Shown: positions 37,897 through 46,633 of the stretch, in pieces
Layout of the letters: every line of letters starts with the position of its first letter
How positions within the stretch are numbered: position 1 is the stretch's first letter
Virus record (IMG/VR): IMGVR_UViG_3300044695_004134
Coordinates: 62,001-126,000 of that record
Direction: 5' to 3' (one strand)
Length of the DNA: 64,000 nt
Origin: a virus
The notes under the pieces: model-generated
Database searches by the model: none
What the model saw: only the letters and a program-made list of their open reading frames with translations
What the model was told of the DNA's origin: nothing
Program-made: the position numbers and the translations under genes

Positions 37897-38138
37897 GCTT
37901 CTATCCAATTCTTCAAAATTTCTTTTGTTACTAAACCAGTCATTCTTTTGACTTCAACATTTCCATCAAGGATGACCAATGTTGGAACTGAGCGAATTCC
38001 ATATTCTACTGCTAATTCTGTATGGATGTCAATATCAATAACTTCGATAGGAAGATTTGTATTACATTCTTCCAATTGCATCGCCATTGATTTGCAAGGT
38101 TGGCACCAAGATGCCGTAAATCTTAAAATTCTTTTCAT
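37893..38138 (-). CDS. Thioredoxin-like protein
   Basis: 81 residues with ASWCQPCKSM (CxxC active site) and VPTLVILDGN (cis-Pro). Shorter than typical thioredoxin but with the expected strand order. Next to NrdB, so likely a reductant for the reductase. ATGA overlaps on both sides. Confidence 0.88.
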   Translation of the reverse strand: MKRILRFTASWCQPCKSMAMQLEECNTNLPIEVIDIDIHTELAVEYGIRSVPTLVILDGNVEVKRMTGLVTKEILKNWIEA

Positions 38139-38575
38139 TTGTCACACCAAGAGGTTTTGGCTTCGCCGTAATATTCACGTGCGAAACCGTTGTTAATTAA
38201 CATCATTCGTAGGCTCTTACCGTCCAATAAAACATCACCGAGTACACGACCACCATATTTGTCCCAAGCCATCAACACAACTTGGCGTTTTTGTGCCGCA
38301 TTGATTTGTGCTTTAGTAAAAGCAGTTGCCGCTTGTCCACGTGCGTCTTCACTTGGGCAAGATGCACGATGGCCTTTCTCAGGTGTATCAACACCAAATA
38401 CACGAATACTCAATTCTTTTTTCAGTGGATCTGGCAACCAGTTAGCCTGGAATGCTATTGTATCACCATCCACAACTCTTGTCAATACCGCATCATAAGT
38501 TACACCTGCTTTTTCTTTTTGTGCAAATGCTGGTACTATACAAAGTGCTAGTATTATTGTTATTATTTTTTTCAT
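38135..38575 (-). CDS. Secreted staphylococcal-nuclease-like protein
   Basis: 146 residues. A signal peptide (MKKIITIILALCIVPAFAQK) is followed by a SNase domain: RVVDGDTIAF, IRVFGVDTPEKG, and WDKYGGRVLGDVLLDGKSL. Catalytic Arg and Asp residues are present. The signal suggests periplasmic action, perhaps on host or competing DNA. Placed between thioredoxin and the NrdA-linked gene. Confidence 0.78.
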   Translation of the reverse strand: MKKIITIILALCIVPAFAQKEKAGVTYDAVLTRVVDGDTIAFQANWLPDPLKKELSIRVFGVDTPEKGHRASCPSEDARGQAATAFTKAQINAAQKRQVVLMAWDKYGGRVLGDVLLDGKSLRMMLINNGFAREYYGEAKTSWCDK

Positions 38576-39210
38576 TTTTCTTTTCTTTCGTACATGTAAG
38601 TGTCTGTATCACCAAGAGACCATTTGGCTTCGGTTTCAACAGACCATTTTTTGGTTGATACTTTAAAATCCGGATATTTTAATTCCCTAGGATTACTAGA
38701 GGGTTCAAACACAATCATTCTATTATTTGGCTGACATGCAAATTGTCCATTATCACATTTAATAAAATTATATGATTTATGGTCCTCAATATCTTCAGAG
38801 AAGCCAGTATCTATAGTATTAAAATCTGAATGTGCAGAATCTACAGTGAACATATATTCACCATACATCCAACCACCATTTTTCAATTTAAATTTACATT
38901 TCATGGATTGAAGTTGCGCCTTCTTCAATACCGTGATATCATAACTTAAACAGTCCCATAGTTGTAAATAATCTAATGGCAATGGTTCACCCTCAATAGG
39001 TTTCCAACAGTATGCACTGATCGGCAACTTATCATAAAGTGCGCCATATTCATTTAAATAAGATTCGATCCTAAAGGCTTGACCCCTTAGAGATTTAATA
39101 CTTATCCACCAACAAGGGACAAATTCACCGAATCCTTCTTCAAAATCATAAAGAAATTCTTTACGAATGAAACATTTAACGGCAGGTAAGTTTGCAATTA
39201 TGTGTGACAT
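38572..39210 (-). CDS. Hypothetical protein between nrdB and nrdA
   Basis: 212 residues (MSHIIANLPAVKCFIRKEFL...). Rich in Tyr, Trp and acidic residues, with DFNTIDTGFSEDIEDHKSYNFIKCDNGQFACQPNNRMI. I recall a protein of this style between nrdA and nrdB in other T4-like phages; role unknown. Confidence 0.6.
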   Translation of the reverse strand: MSHIIANLPAVKCFIRKEFLYDFEEGFGEFVPCWWISIKSLRGQAFRIESYLNEYGALYDKLPISAYCWKPIEGEPLPLDYLQLWDCLSYDITVLKKAQLQSMKCKFKLKNGGWMYGEYMFTVDSAHSDFNTIDTGFSEDIEDHKSYNFIKCDNGQFACQPNNRMIVFEPSSNPRELKYPDFKVSTKKWSVETEAKWSLGDTDTYMYERKEK

Positions 39211-41022
39211 TTAACCCTCACAGGCGATACAGTCATTACCTTCTGCAATTGCAGTCATATCAATCTCTTTGATTACATCACGTTCAATTCTCTTGGAGAC
39301 TTTATCAGCCTTTGCCAATTTTTCTGAACGGCAGTAATAAAGGGTTTTCACACCTTTTTTCCATGCTAAGAAGTGAATGGCATGGATGTATTTGATGTGG
39401 GAATCTGGACGGAAGAACACGTTTAAAGATTGTGCTTGGTCAATATAAACTTGACGGTCTGCCGCATGTTCAATCACCCAACGTTGGTCAATTTCCATGG
39501 AAGTTTTGAAAACTTCTTTAGTGTTTTCGTCCATCCATGTCAAATGTTGTACAGAACCATCATTAGCAATAATTGAAGACCAAATTTGTTGATACTCATC
39601 TTCACCTTTTGGTGTCAATGCTGAATCATTTGGATCCAAATATTTCATAATGACTTTATCTAGCCAACGGTTCTTATTTAAAAATGCGCCCGATAGAGTG
39701 TCCTGACGGTAAGCATTAGCACGATAAGGCTCAATGCTAGGGCTAGTATTTCCCATAATGATAGACGAAGAAGCATTTGGAGCAATAGCCATAACATGAC
39801 TGAAACGCTTGCCAGTGCCCACGGCATCGGGTGCTTCACCACGTTCAGTGCCGAGTTGAAGATTCGCCTCATCTAGTTTCTCCCTAATATTTTTAAAAAT
39901 CTTATTATTTAAAACTTTTGCCATTACTCCTTCGAACGCAACGTTGTTTTTCTGGAGAAATGCGTGAAAGCCCAAAGCACCAACACCGATGCTCCGCTCA
40001 CGGCTAGCACTGTATCTCGCTCTTGATATGCTATCAGGAGCATTATTAATGAAGAACTGCAAGACGTTATCGAGCATCTCAGCCACGTCCCGAAGAAATA
40101 GTTTGTTATCTTTCCAATCATCATAATACTCCAAGTTCAAAGAAGATAGACAACACACAGCCGTGCGTTCCTCATTCGTAGGAAGAATAATTTCTGAACA
40201 AAGGTTCGATTGGTGAATCTTTAAACCCTTATCTTTCAGGAACTGTGGCATTCCACGATTAGATGTATCAATATAGTGAATGTAAGGTTCACCCGTGTGC
40301 ATACGTAGTTCTAGAATTTGTTGCCAGAGGTGTTTAGCGGATACAACTTCACGCACTTCACCTGAATGTGGATCCACCAGTTTCCAGTCATCATTTGCAG
40401 TTGGATCGACCATACACTTTTCAATGATTTGCATAAAATTATCGGTGATGTTAATTCCATGGTGGAGGTTCAAACAACGGACATTTGGATCACCCGTTGG
40501 CTTACGCATCTCTAAAAAGGGAATAAGGTCAGGATGACTAATATCAAGGTAGGCAGCATAAGAGCCACGGCGAGTGCGTCCTTGACGATACGCAAGACTA
40601 GAGGCATCGTAAATTTTGAGGTGAGGCATAACGCCAGTAGACTTATCATCCGCCGAGCGTATCCCAAAGCCGATGCCAACACCGCCGCCAAACATAGACA
40701 GCCAATTAGTTTCAGAAAGATTATCAACTAGACCCTCCGCAGTATCTTCAACATAGTTGAGAAAACAAGAAATAGGTAACCCACGCTTACTACGACCATA
40801 AGAAAGAATTGGAGTAGAATAACTAAGCCAATGATTAGAGGCGTAAGTATACAAACGCTGAGAATGCTCCGGATTAGAACCGAAAGATGATGATACATAT
40901 GCAAACCTCTGTTGTGGTGATGTTTCATCATCACGCATGTATGATTCTTTTAATCGTTTGATACCCAATTCGTCAAACAGTTTATCTTTTTCCAAATCTA
41001 TTTGGATGCCCATATATTCCAT
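39211..41022 (-). CDS. nrdA: Ribonucleotide reductase large subunit (class I)
   Basis: 603 residues, shorter than Escherichia coli NrdA because the N-terminal ATP-cone is missing. Catalytic motifs present: ISCFLN (redox Cys), SNLCSEI (Asn-Leu-Cys-x-Glu), AVCCLSSLNL (second Cys), PSIEPYRANAY, and C-terminal DCIACEG with the CxxC-type pair. AAAGG lies upstream of the ATG. Reduces ribonucleotides to dNTPs with NrdB. Confidence 0.93.
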   Translation of the reverse strand: MEYMGIQIDLEKDKLFDELGIKRLKESYMRDDETSPQQRFAYVSSSFGSNPEHSQRLYTYASNHWLSYSTPILSYGRSKRGLPISCFLNYVEDTAEGLVDNLSETNWLSMFGGGVGIGFGIRSADDKSTGVMPHLKIYDASSLAYRQGRTRRGSYAAYLDISHPDLIPFLEMRKPTGDPNVRCLNLHHGINITDNFMQIIEKCMVDPTANDDWKLVDPHSGEVREVVSAKHLWQQILELRMHTGEPYIHYIDTSNRGMPQFLKDKGLKIHQSNLCSEIILPTNEERTAVCCLSSLNLEYYDDWKDNKLFLRDVAEMLDNVLQFFINNAPDSISRARYSASRERSIGVGALGFHAFLQKNNVAFEGVMAKVLNNKIFKNIREKLDEANLQLGTERGEAPDAVGTGKRFSHVMAIAPNASSSIIMGNTSPSIEPYRANAYRQDTLSGAFLNKNRWLDKVIMKYLDPNDSALTPKGEDEYQQIWSSIIANDGSVQHLTWMDENTKEVFKTSMEIDQRWVIEHAADRQVYIDQAQSLNVFFRPDSHIKYIHAIHFLAWKKGVKTLYYCRSEKLAKADKVSKRIERDVIKEIDMTAIAEGNDCIACEG

Positions 41023-41026
41023 AGTT

Positions 41027-41386
41027 TTAACCTTTTATAATTTCTTTAATATTCGGTGGTGTCCAGCCTTCGGGCTTCAATACTTTTCCATCTTCACGTT
41101 TAATAACTTTTCCTGTCGAGGAGATTTTACTTAGGTTACTTCTGGCCACCTCATCCCAAACTTCTTGTTGTGGAATTTGTAACGTGTGTTCAAGACCTTC
41201 AATGACCCACTTCAAATCTGCACATGCATCAGCAATTTCAACAATGTCTCTATTAGCAAATGCGACCATCAATTCTTTGAATTCTTCAAGGATTAAATCA
41301 ACGTAGAGATTTGCTTGCGGTCCATAATTATTTTCTTTTTGGTCACATGCATCCATAAAAGTTTTTACATCATTACGGCTGTCCAT
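41027..41386 (-). CDS. MazG-like NTP pyrophosphohydrolase
   Basis: 119 residues. LILEEFKELMVAF and IVEIADACADLKWVIEG give the ExxE..ExxD metal helices; PPNIKEIIKG closes. The C-terminal SNLSKISSTGKVIKREDGKVLKPEGWTPP is typical of the phage MazG/HisE-like group. Second such protein in the window. Confidence 0.78.
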   Translation of the reverse strand: MDSRNDVKTFMDACDQKENNYGPQANLYVDLILEEFKELMVAFANRDIVEIADACADLKWVIEGLEHTLQIPQQEVWDEVARSNLSKISSTGKVIKREDGKVLKPEGWTPPNIKEIIKG

Positions 41387-42041
41387 CGATATACTCCTTA
41401 ATCATTGGGAAAATTGGTTCAATTGCATTTGCACATGCTACTGCAACATCACGGTGTTCTTTTTGTGTTCCGTTACCTGAACGGAGTTGTATGTAGTGTA
41501 CCCAGGAACGGAGAGTTCCGTTCATGTACATTCGGGATTTTGTGTTACCCTCAGGCAATACGGCACGTGCCTGTTCTTTTGCAATACCCTTATCTAAAGC
41601 CCATTTGTAAACATCGCTTGTACGTTTCAACAAATCATTTTGCAAATTTTCCCATTGATATGCAAGCTGGCGCTGTTCATCGGCCATCAAATCCATTTCA
41701 ATAGAATTTTGGCGATTCTTTGTGTCTTGCAATCTTGCTTCACGTAGTTCAAAGCCTAGGTCATCCGCACGTGCGTACCGCTGTGAAAATTCTTGAAATG
41801 CAAAGCTACGGTGACGTAGAATCTGCCTTGCAATGTCACGTGTGGTTTCAATCTCCATGCACACGGAGACCATCTCCAATGGCGACCAATGCTGGTGCTT
41901 AATCAGATAACGCACCAGCTTCTCGGCAGTGTCTGAATTGTTTTGGTTCGATGGATTAGAAACACGTGCGGCAAACGCCACCTGTTCCAAGAGATTCATA
42001 CCATCGGGACTTTGAGAATAATTAATTAATTTCACATTCAT
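41373..42041 (-). CDS. thyX: Flavin-dependent thymidylate synthase
   Basis: 222 residues from MNVKLINYSQSPDG, chosen from the ATGA overlap with the primase stop. The ThyX signature RHRSFAFQEFSQR (RHRxxSxxxxSxR style) is complete. Converts dUMP to dTMP using FAD and methylene-THF. Sits with NrdA/NrdB and primase. Confidence 0.93.
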   Translation of the reverse strand: MNVKLINYSQSPDGMNLLEQVAFAARVSNPSNQNNSDTAEKLVRYLIKHQHWSPLEMVSVCMEIETTRDIARQILRHRSFAFQEFSQRYARADDLGFELREARLQDTKNRQNSIEMDLMADEQRQLAYQWENLQNDLLKRTSDVYKWALDKGIAKEQARAVLPEGNTKSRMYMNGTLRSWVHYIQLRSGNGTQKEHRDVAVACANAIEPIFPMIKEYIDGQP

Positions 42042-43060
42042 ACTTTTTTCCATTGAATAAATTCCATCTTTGCTCTCAGATTCACAAAGGTGTTTTTGTT
42101 AATGATATCAACGATTTCATCACTGGTAAAACCAGACAGAATCATATCGTTAATGTCCTTTTCTTGCATCATCTCCGGCCAAATACAAATTGCAAAGTGA
42201 TTTTCAATTGCTTTGTCCATTAATTTGCATATATCTTTGTTTCTAGGTTCATTATCGAAAACTAGAACCAACTTCTCTCTTGGTATATAATTGACCGCAT
42301 TTGCTAAGTTAGCATCAGCAGTAGCAACGGCATTAGGAAGAAAAAGTGAATCTATTGGACCTTCTGTAACGTAAACTTTTTCCTCTTTGTTTACTCTGTC
42401 GAGGCCAAATATTTTTATACTTTCTTCGGCTAATTTAATTGTGATGTAGCGTATCTTCGAATCACGGAGTGAACGACCTTGCACGGCCAATAAAGTACCG
42501 TCAATATCGTAAAATGGGATAATAAGTCTTGGATCATCTTCTTTCAAATCTTTATCGTGGTCTGGAAGTAACTCATCGATAAAGGTTTTGAAGTCATGTG
42601 CATAATATAGTGTATTATATGTATCCTCTGGAATTTTTCGTCCTATGCAATACTTTGCGGCATAGTGATCCATTGGAAGGTCAATAATCTTTGGTAAATT
42701 GATTTCTTTCCGTTTTCTGAACACTGGTGTTTCAAACTTCAATTCCTGCTTTTCAGGCTTTGGATAGTTTTGATTTCCAGTTTCACCGTTCGTATAACGT
42801 TCCATGGAATATTCTTTTACCATGTTTGCATCAAGTAGATTGATGAAGTTGTACATGGTATGACCAACACCGCAATTCTGACACTTATAAAAGTAGTCAT
42901 TCTTTTTGCGGTAAACATAACCACGTGCTTTGTGTAGGTGTTTCTGTGAGTCGCCACAGAACGGGCACCGGAAATTAAACAGGTCTTCTTTTTTCTGAGT
43001 GAACCGGTTTAATTTCGGCGAGAGAAGTTTGAGATATTTTCGGTCAATAAAAACGGACAT
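42038..43060 (-). CDS. 61: DNA primase (T4 gp61-like)
   Basis: 340 residues. Zinc finger Cys32, Cys35, Cys60 and Cys63 (CPFCGDSQ..YKCQNCG). TOPRIM region: YVTEGPIDSLFLPNAVATADANLAN and LVLVFDNEPRNKDICKLM (DxD-type). It makes RNA primers at the fork with the gp41-type helicase encoded at 62.5-63.9 kb. Promoter 43090-43118. Confidence 0.9.
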   Translation of the reverse strand: MSVFIDRKYLKLLSPKLNRFTQKKEDLFNFRCPFCGDSQKHLHKARGYVYRKKNDYFYKCQNCGVGHTMYNFINLLDANMVKEYSMERYTNGETGNQNYPKPEKQELKFETPVFRKRKEINLPKIIDLPMDHYAAKYCIGRKIPEDTYNTLYYAHDFKTFIDELLPDHDKDLKEDDPRLIIPFYDIDGTLLAVQGRSLRDSKIRYITIKLAEESIKIFGLDRVNKEEKVYVTEGPIDSLFLPNAVATADANLANAVNYIPREKLVLVFDNEPRNKDICKLMDKAIENHFAICIWPEMMQEKDINDMILSGFTSDEIVDIINKNTFVNLRAKMEFIQWKKV

Positions 43061-43089
43061 AACAACGCATCATAATGTAAGGTTCTGTC

Positions 43090-43118
43090 ATTATAGCACA
43101 TTTTTACCTGGAGTGCAA
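43090..43118 (-). promoter_or_regulatory. Promoter TTGCAC-N17-TATAAT
   Basis: -35 at 43118-43113, -10 at 43095-43090; same -35/-10 pair as at 11115-11143. Upstream of primase, ThyX and the RNR operon. Confidence 0.72.
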
Positions 43119-43138
43119 GACCAGTTGTGGTAATTATT

Positions 43139-43441
43139 TCAAAAAAGTGAAAGAAGTTTTTCCGAATGTCCTGCAATCCAGCCACCAACAGCAAGGCCAC
43201 CGGCAATCATCCAAGTCCATTTGTCTTTTAATTTCTTAAGTTCGGAAAGGTCCTTGGCCAAAGCGGCATGTTGTTCACAAGAAGCACTATACATCTTTTC
43301 AAGTTCACCTTTTAGGTCATCACGGGTTTTGTCGAGACAATCGTGCATGTCTTTGACATCCACTTTAAGTACATCAATTTTTTCATTGATGTTTTCTACC
43401 TTGGTCTCAACAATACTAAGCCTTTCTGTTGTAGTTGCCAT
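43139..43441 (-). CDS. Coiled-coil membrane protein (holin-like or lysis accessory)
   Basis: 100 residues: long charged heptad region, then KLKDKWTWMIAGGLAVGGWIAGHSEKLLSLF, a C-terminal hydrophobic segment. This matches XhlA-like or similar phage membrane proteins. It may assist lysis; its position beside holin-like genes supports this. Confidence 0.55.
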   Translation of the reverse strand: MATTTERLSIVETKVENINEKIDVLKVDVKDMHDCLDKTRDDLKGELEKMYSASCEQHAALAKDLSELKKLKDKWTWMIAGGLAVGGWIAGHSEKLLSLF

Positions 43442-43444
43442 GAT

Positions 43445-43645
43445 TTACTTCTTTTCTGGAACCTTGGTACCTTCAAGTTTCTTATGAACTTTGATGGTCT
43501 TGCATTCTTGTTGTGGCTTACCTGCTTTATCTAGAACAGGTTTTCCATCTTTGGTCATTTTATCGATGCAAACTTTTTCGGTTTCAGCACCAAAAGAAAG
43601 TGTTGTTGCCAATGTAAGTGAAAGTAACGCTATGAACTTTTTCAT
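43445..43645 (-). CDS. Small secreted protein
   Basis: 66 residues with a signal peptide (MKKFIALLSLTLATTLSFGAE) and two Cys in the mature part. Basic C-terminus. TAGGAGTTTAAA precedes the ATG. Function unknown; lysis region context. Confidence 0.6.
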   Translation of the reverse strand: MKKFIALLSLTLATTLSFGAETEKVCIDKMTKDGKPVLDKAGKPQQECKTIKVHKKLEGTKVPEKK

Positions 43646-43661
43646 TTTAAACTCCTAAAAA

Positions 43662-43886
43662 TTAATATTTTTTGTGACTTGCAAATTTCTCTGATGCAGT
43701 AAAACCTAAACCTGCCACAACAATATACATCATACTATCGAAAAGTGCCGAATCGACAGTCTTTCCGAAAAACACATTACCAATAAAAGCGGCAGAACAC
43801 ATAATAAAAGCGAGTAAGGTTATAACTCTCTTGGAACTCCAAGATTCATTATGACCATCACTCAACATACTTCTTAAGAAAGTCAT
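43662..43886 (-). CDS. Holin-like membrane protein
   Basis: 74 residues with two likely membrane helices (VITLLAFIMCSAAFIGNVFF and FDSMMYIVVAGLGFTAS), short charged ends. Size and topology fit a class II holin, but no specific family is certain. Confidence 0.5.
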   Translation of the reverse strand: MTFLRSMLSDGHNESWSSKRVITLLAFIMCSAAFIGNVFFGKTVDSALFDSMMYIVVAGLGFTASEKFASHKKY

Positions 43887-44398
43887 AGTTCAGGTTGTGG
43901 TGCTGGAGGTGGTGCTAGTTTTCCACCGAAACCCATCATAACACCTGATGTTGCAACTGGCGCAGGTGTCATGTACCCACCATTTGCACCCATAGATGAA
44001 AATGCTGGTTCAACTTTTGAACCCATTGCACCCATTGATGGGAAAGATGAAGATTGTGAAACGGCTGGTGTTTGTGCAACCGTTGCTTTAGCGGCTTGAA
44101 CTTGATTCTCGCTTGCTTGTTTCATCAATGCCATTTTGGCTTCAGTTTCTTCTTTTGAGCCACCAGCTAACATGATACCCGATAGTGTACCAGTTAAGAA
44201 TGTGGCGATAGGCACAATCAACTCAAAAAACTTTTGGTCGATTGGAGAGATTGCATTGAGTGGTTGTGTAACAAATATTAAAGAATAAAGAACAACAAAA
44301 ACAATACCTGTCAATGTTAGAGATAAGCATACACCAATGAAGAACTTCAGTCGAGCCATCAACTGTTCTTCTGTGTACATTAAGTTATTATTTTCCAC
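43883..44398 (-). CDS. Membrane protein with Pro/Gly/Met-rich tail, lysis region (GTG start)
   Basis: 171 residues from GTG at 44398 (AAGGAGCAAATT upstream). Two membrane helices (FFIGVCLSLTLTGIVFVVLYSL and FELIVPIATFLTGTLSGIMLAGG), then a long Ala/Ser/Gly/Met-rich C-terminus ending PPPAPQPEL. Could be a holin-type or structural membrane protein. Confidence 0.5.
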   Translation of the reverse strand: MENNNLMYTEEQLMARLKFFIGVCLSLTLTGIVFVVLYSLIFVTQPLNAISPIDQKFFELIVPIATFLTGTLSGIMLAGGSKEETEAKMALMKQASENQVQAAKATVAQTPAVSQSSSFPSMGAMGSKVEPAFSSMGANGGYMTPAPVATSGVMMGFGGKLAPPPAPQPEL

Positions 44399-44690
44399 AA
44401 TTTGCTCCTTGTTGTACTGGTTGGCAACTTGGTGTTGCCGCATTTAATTGTTGTTTTGCCAATATATTTTGTGGTTCTTCTGGAGGACCTAATCTAGGAT
44501 CACGTTGACCTTTGAACACGTGTTCAATGCAAGTTCGTGTTACATCACATGTTGGTTTTTGACAAATCTTTTTATCCCAATTTTCTGGGTCTTGACATGG
44601 ATAACGGAATCTATCACCACCAAAAATAGCTAGTGCAAGTGGTAGTACAACAAGAAGTGCTAACCATTTAAACATTTTCTTGTCGTTCAT
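44388..44690 (-). CDS. Small Cys-rich membrane/secreted protein
   Basis: 100 residues; N-terminal hydrophobic stretch (KWLALLVVLPLALAIFGG) then six Cys in the mature half. Lysis-region context. No family recognised. Confidence 0.55.
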   Translation of the reverse strand: MNDKKMFKWLALLVVLPLALAIFGGDRFRYPCQDPENWDKKICQKPTCDVTRTCIEHVFKGQRDPRLGPPEEPQNILAKQQLNAATPSCQPVQQGANCGK

Positions 44691-44691
44691 A

Positions 44692-45315
44692 TTATGCTCC
44701 TAATACATGTAGAGCATGTTCATAGTGTTTGATGCGGTCTTCTAAACCAATCGTTCCGCCATTGATACGCTTCGTGAGTGTAACGATATCACCTTTGTCT
44801 GCCCATTGATTCAGGTTGTTTGTTTCCCAGAACCAACAGGCCGATTGTGCGGCGCCTTCAAATGTAGCAAGATATTCTGAGGCTTCATCTGGAGATATAT
44901 GTAGTGATGCGGCAAACCAAGTATAGTTCTGTTTACCGGTTAACTGAATGAGTCCACGACCACAGTATTTGTAGCCGTCACCTGATGCTTCGTCTCCGTT
45001 ACCCATACGGCTTGCATAAACACGATTTGCGATAGCTTCTTGCTTATTTGGACGTGAGCAATATTCGTTAGCGATTGCATCATCGGGAAAATACTTAGGA
45101 AAAATCTTACGTAGCGTAGCTGGCTTATAATTTAGATTTTCTTTGAGTGCAGTGAAACCACCAGATTCGTGGGCACACTGTGCAATGAATGCGGCTATAC
45201 GCTGTGGTGTATTGATTTCATAATCTGGCAATAATTGTGCCAAAGCGCCATGCCAATGTTCAACATATGGATTTTTTGGAAGTAGTTGTTTTAATTGTTG
45301 TAATGTTAGTTCCAT
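44692..45315 (-). CDS. GH19-type endolysin (lysozyme-like)
   Basis: 207 residues. QCAHESGGF (catalytic Glu50), EYCSRPNKQEAIANRVYASRMGNGDEASGDGYKYCGRGLIQLTGK, and LTKRINGGTIGLEDRIKHYEHAL are the pattern of chitinase class I/GH19 phage endolysins. Degrades peptidoglycan. No signal peptide, so a holin is needed to release it. Confidence 0.9.
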   Translation of the reverse strand: MELTLQQLKQLLPKNPYVEHWHGALAQLLPDYEINTPQRIAAFIAQCAHESGGFTALKENLNYKPATLRKIFPKYFPDDAIANEYCSRPNKQEAIANRVYASRMGNGDEASGDGYKYCGRGLIQLTGKQNYTWFAASLHISPDEASEYLATFEGAAQSACWFWETNNLNQWADKGDIVTLTKRINGGTIGLEDRIKHYEHALHVLGA

Positions 45316-45578
45316 TATTTTAATCCTTCAAAAATGTTCTTTTGTATTTGATACCATTCAATCCATGCATCATTTTTCACAGCACATGTATAATATTCAG
45401 TATAATTCGTGGTGATAGTTTTTGAAATGTCACTTAGTTTCGCTTCATCATTAACTTTATTTAATTGTGGACATTTTACTAATAAATGCTGAGGTACTTC
45501 AGGAAACTTTGCAACAACTGGAACTGTGGTGGAACAACCAGTGAGTAGTGCAACAAATAAAATGGTTAGATATTTCAT
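45315..45578 (-). CDS. Outer-membrane spanin-like lipoprotein
   Basis: 87 residues with lipobox LLTGCSTT near residue 15, then FPEVPQHLLVKCPQLNKV. A lipoprotein of this length next to an inner-membrane coiled-coil protein is the expected o-spanin partner. Would connect the outer membrane during lysis. Confidence 0.65.
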   Translation of the reverse strand: MKYLTILFVALLTGCSTTVPVVAKFPEVPQHLLVKCPQLNKVNDEAKLSDISKTITTNYTEYYTCAVKNDAWIEWYQIQKNIFEGLK

Positions 45579-46027
45579 TTTGGTGCCTCTGCCGCTTTGT
45601 TGTGCATCTGTATAAATTCTTTTGGAATTTCACACTCACCACCAGGTAAAAACTTTGTGTCGTATTTGACTATTTCTTTATCGACATATTTGATAATATC
45701 TTGGCCACGTTCTTTGACAATTTGTGTCTTTGTCACGACCTTTGTTTCTATCTTTACATTTTCTTTCACGGATTCAACTTCAGCCGCTTGAATCTTTGCT
45801 TCAAGTTCTTTAACCTTGGCTAACCACGCTTCCTCATTTGAAATGGCACCGGACATGTATGTACCCAACACTATGAGTATGATTGAACCAATTTGTATGG
45901 GTGTTTTATAAATGTAAATTGCTGGAAGTGGAATGAATCTGAGTAAGTAGGTTACAGCAAGGCCAACAAGACCTATAGCAAGTATGGCATAAAAAAACCA
46001 GAAAGGTAACCACTTAAGTATCCACAT
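45575..46027 (-). CDS. Inner-membrane spanin-like protein
   Basis: 150 residues. Three hydrophobic stretches at the N-terminus, then a periplasmic coiled coil (EAWLAKVKELEAKIQAAEV...TKVVTKTQIVKERGQ). ATGA overlap with the lipoprotein. The membrane-anchored coiled coil plus the lipoprotein fits a two-component spanin. Confidence 0.6.
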   Translation of the reverse strand: MWILKWLPFWFFYAILAIGLVGLAVTYLLRFIPLPAIYIYKTPIQIGSIILIVLGTYMSGAISNEEAWLAKVKELEAKIQAAEVESVKENVKIETKVVTKTQIVKERGQDIIKYVDKEIVKYDTKFLPGGECEIPKEFIQMHNKAAEAPK

Positions 46028-46028
46028 T

Positions 46029-46217
46029 TTACATCTTTGGAGTCTTACGTGTAAATGTTGGTGCCATCACGACACGCCTTTTCTTTTTCAAATTCACACC
46101 AGGTTCTCCACCTTTTTCACCCGTGCCGGCGATGGCGCCCGTGGAGACTACATTGGACGGTCCAGTAGATCCACCAACGGCACCGTCCTCCAACATGAAT
46201 TGCTTGAATGTTTTCAT
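46029..46217 (-). CDS. Small capsid-targeting-signal-like protein
   Basis: 62 residues beginning MKTFKQFMLEDGAVGGSTGP. The first 11 residues resemble the T4 capsid-targeting sequence (MKTYQEFIxE). The rest is Gly/Ser-rich then basic (KKKRRVV). Suggests an internal head protein. Confidence 0.5.
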   Translation of the reverse strand: MKTFKQFMLEDGAVGGSTGPSNVVSTGAIAGTGEKGGEPGVNLKKKRRVVMAPTFTRKTPKM

Positions 46218-46600
46218 ATCTTTCTTAGTATCTCAGCCACATTCATATCGATAAGTATATCGGAAGAAATTATATCTTTTCCGTTTATACCTTTGATTGA
46301 ATCTGGCATATAATTTAGATAAATTAAAAATGTTTTTAGAACATCATAATCAACTTCATCAATTCTAAAAAACAATATCCTTGTTGCTGGTTCTGCACCA
46401 AATACATTATAAAGCAAAATCAAATGATTTAATATTAAACGTTCTTTAAGAGACTTTGTGATTTTGTAACGCCTGAAAAGTCTTTTTAGATATTTCGTGC
46501 GTTTCAAATCTCCCTCAAATTCACTCATGACATAATGTGGTGAATTATATGCCTTCATGGCATACATCATAAAATTGTCTTCTGTCAAATCATCGATCAT
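46214..46600 (-). CDS. Conserved T4-like phage protein
   Basis: 128 residues from MIDDLTEDNFMMYAMKAYNSPHYVMSEF. FEGDLKRTKYLKRLFRRYKITKSLKERLILNHLILLYNVFG is typical of a conserved cyanophage/T4-like protein. Helical. Function unknown. Confidence 0.65.
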   Translation of the reverse strand: MIDDLTEDNFMMYAMKAYNSPHYVMSEFEGDLKRTKYLKRLFRRYKITKSLKERLILNHLILLYNVFGAEPATRILFFRIDEVDYDVLKTFLIYLNYMPDSIKGINGKDIISSDILIDMNVAEILRKI

Positions 46601-46633
46601 AATGATAAATGGGTGACTTACGCCACCCAAATA

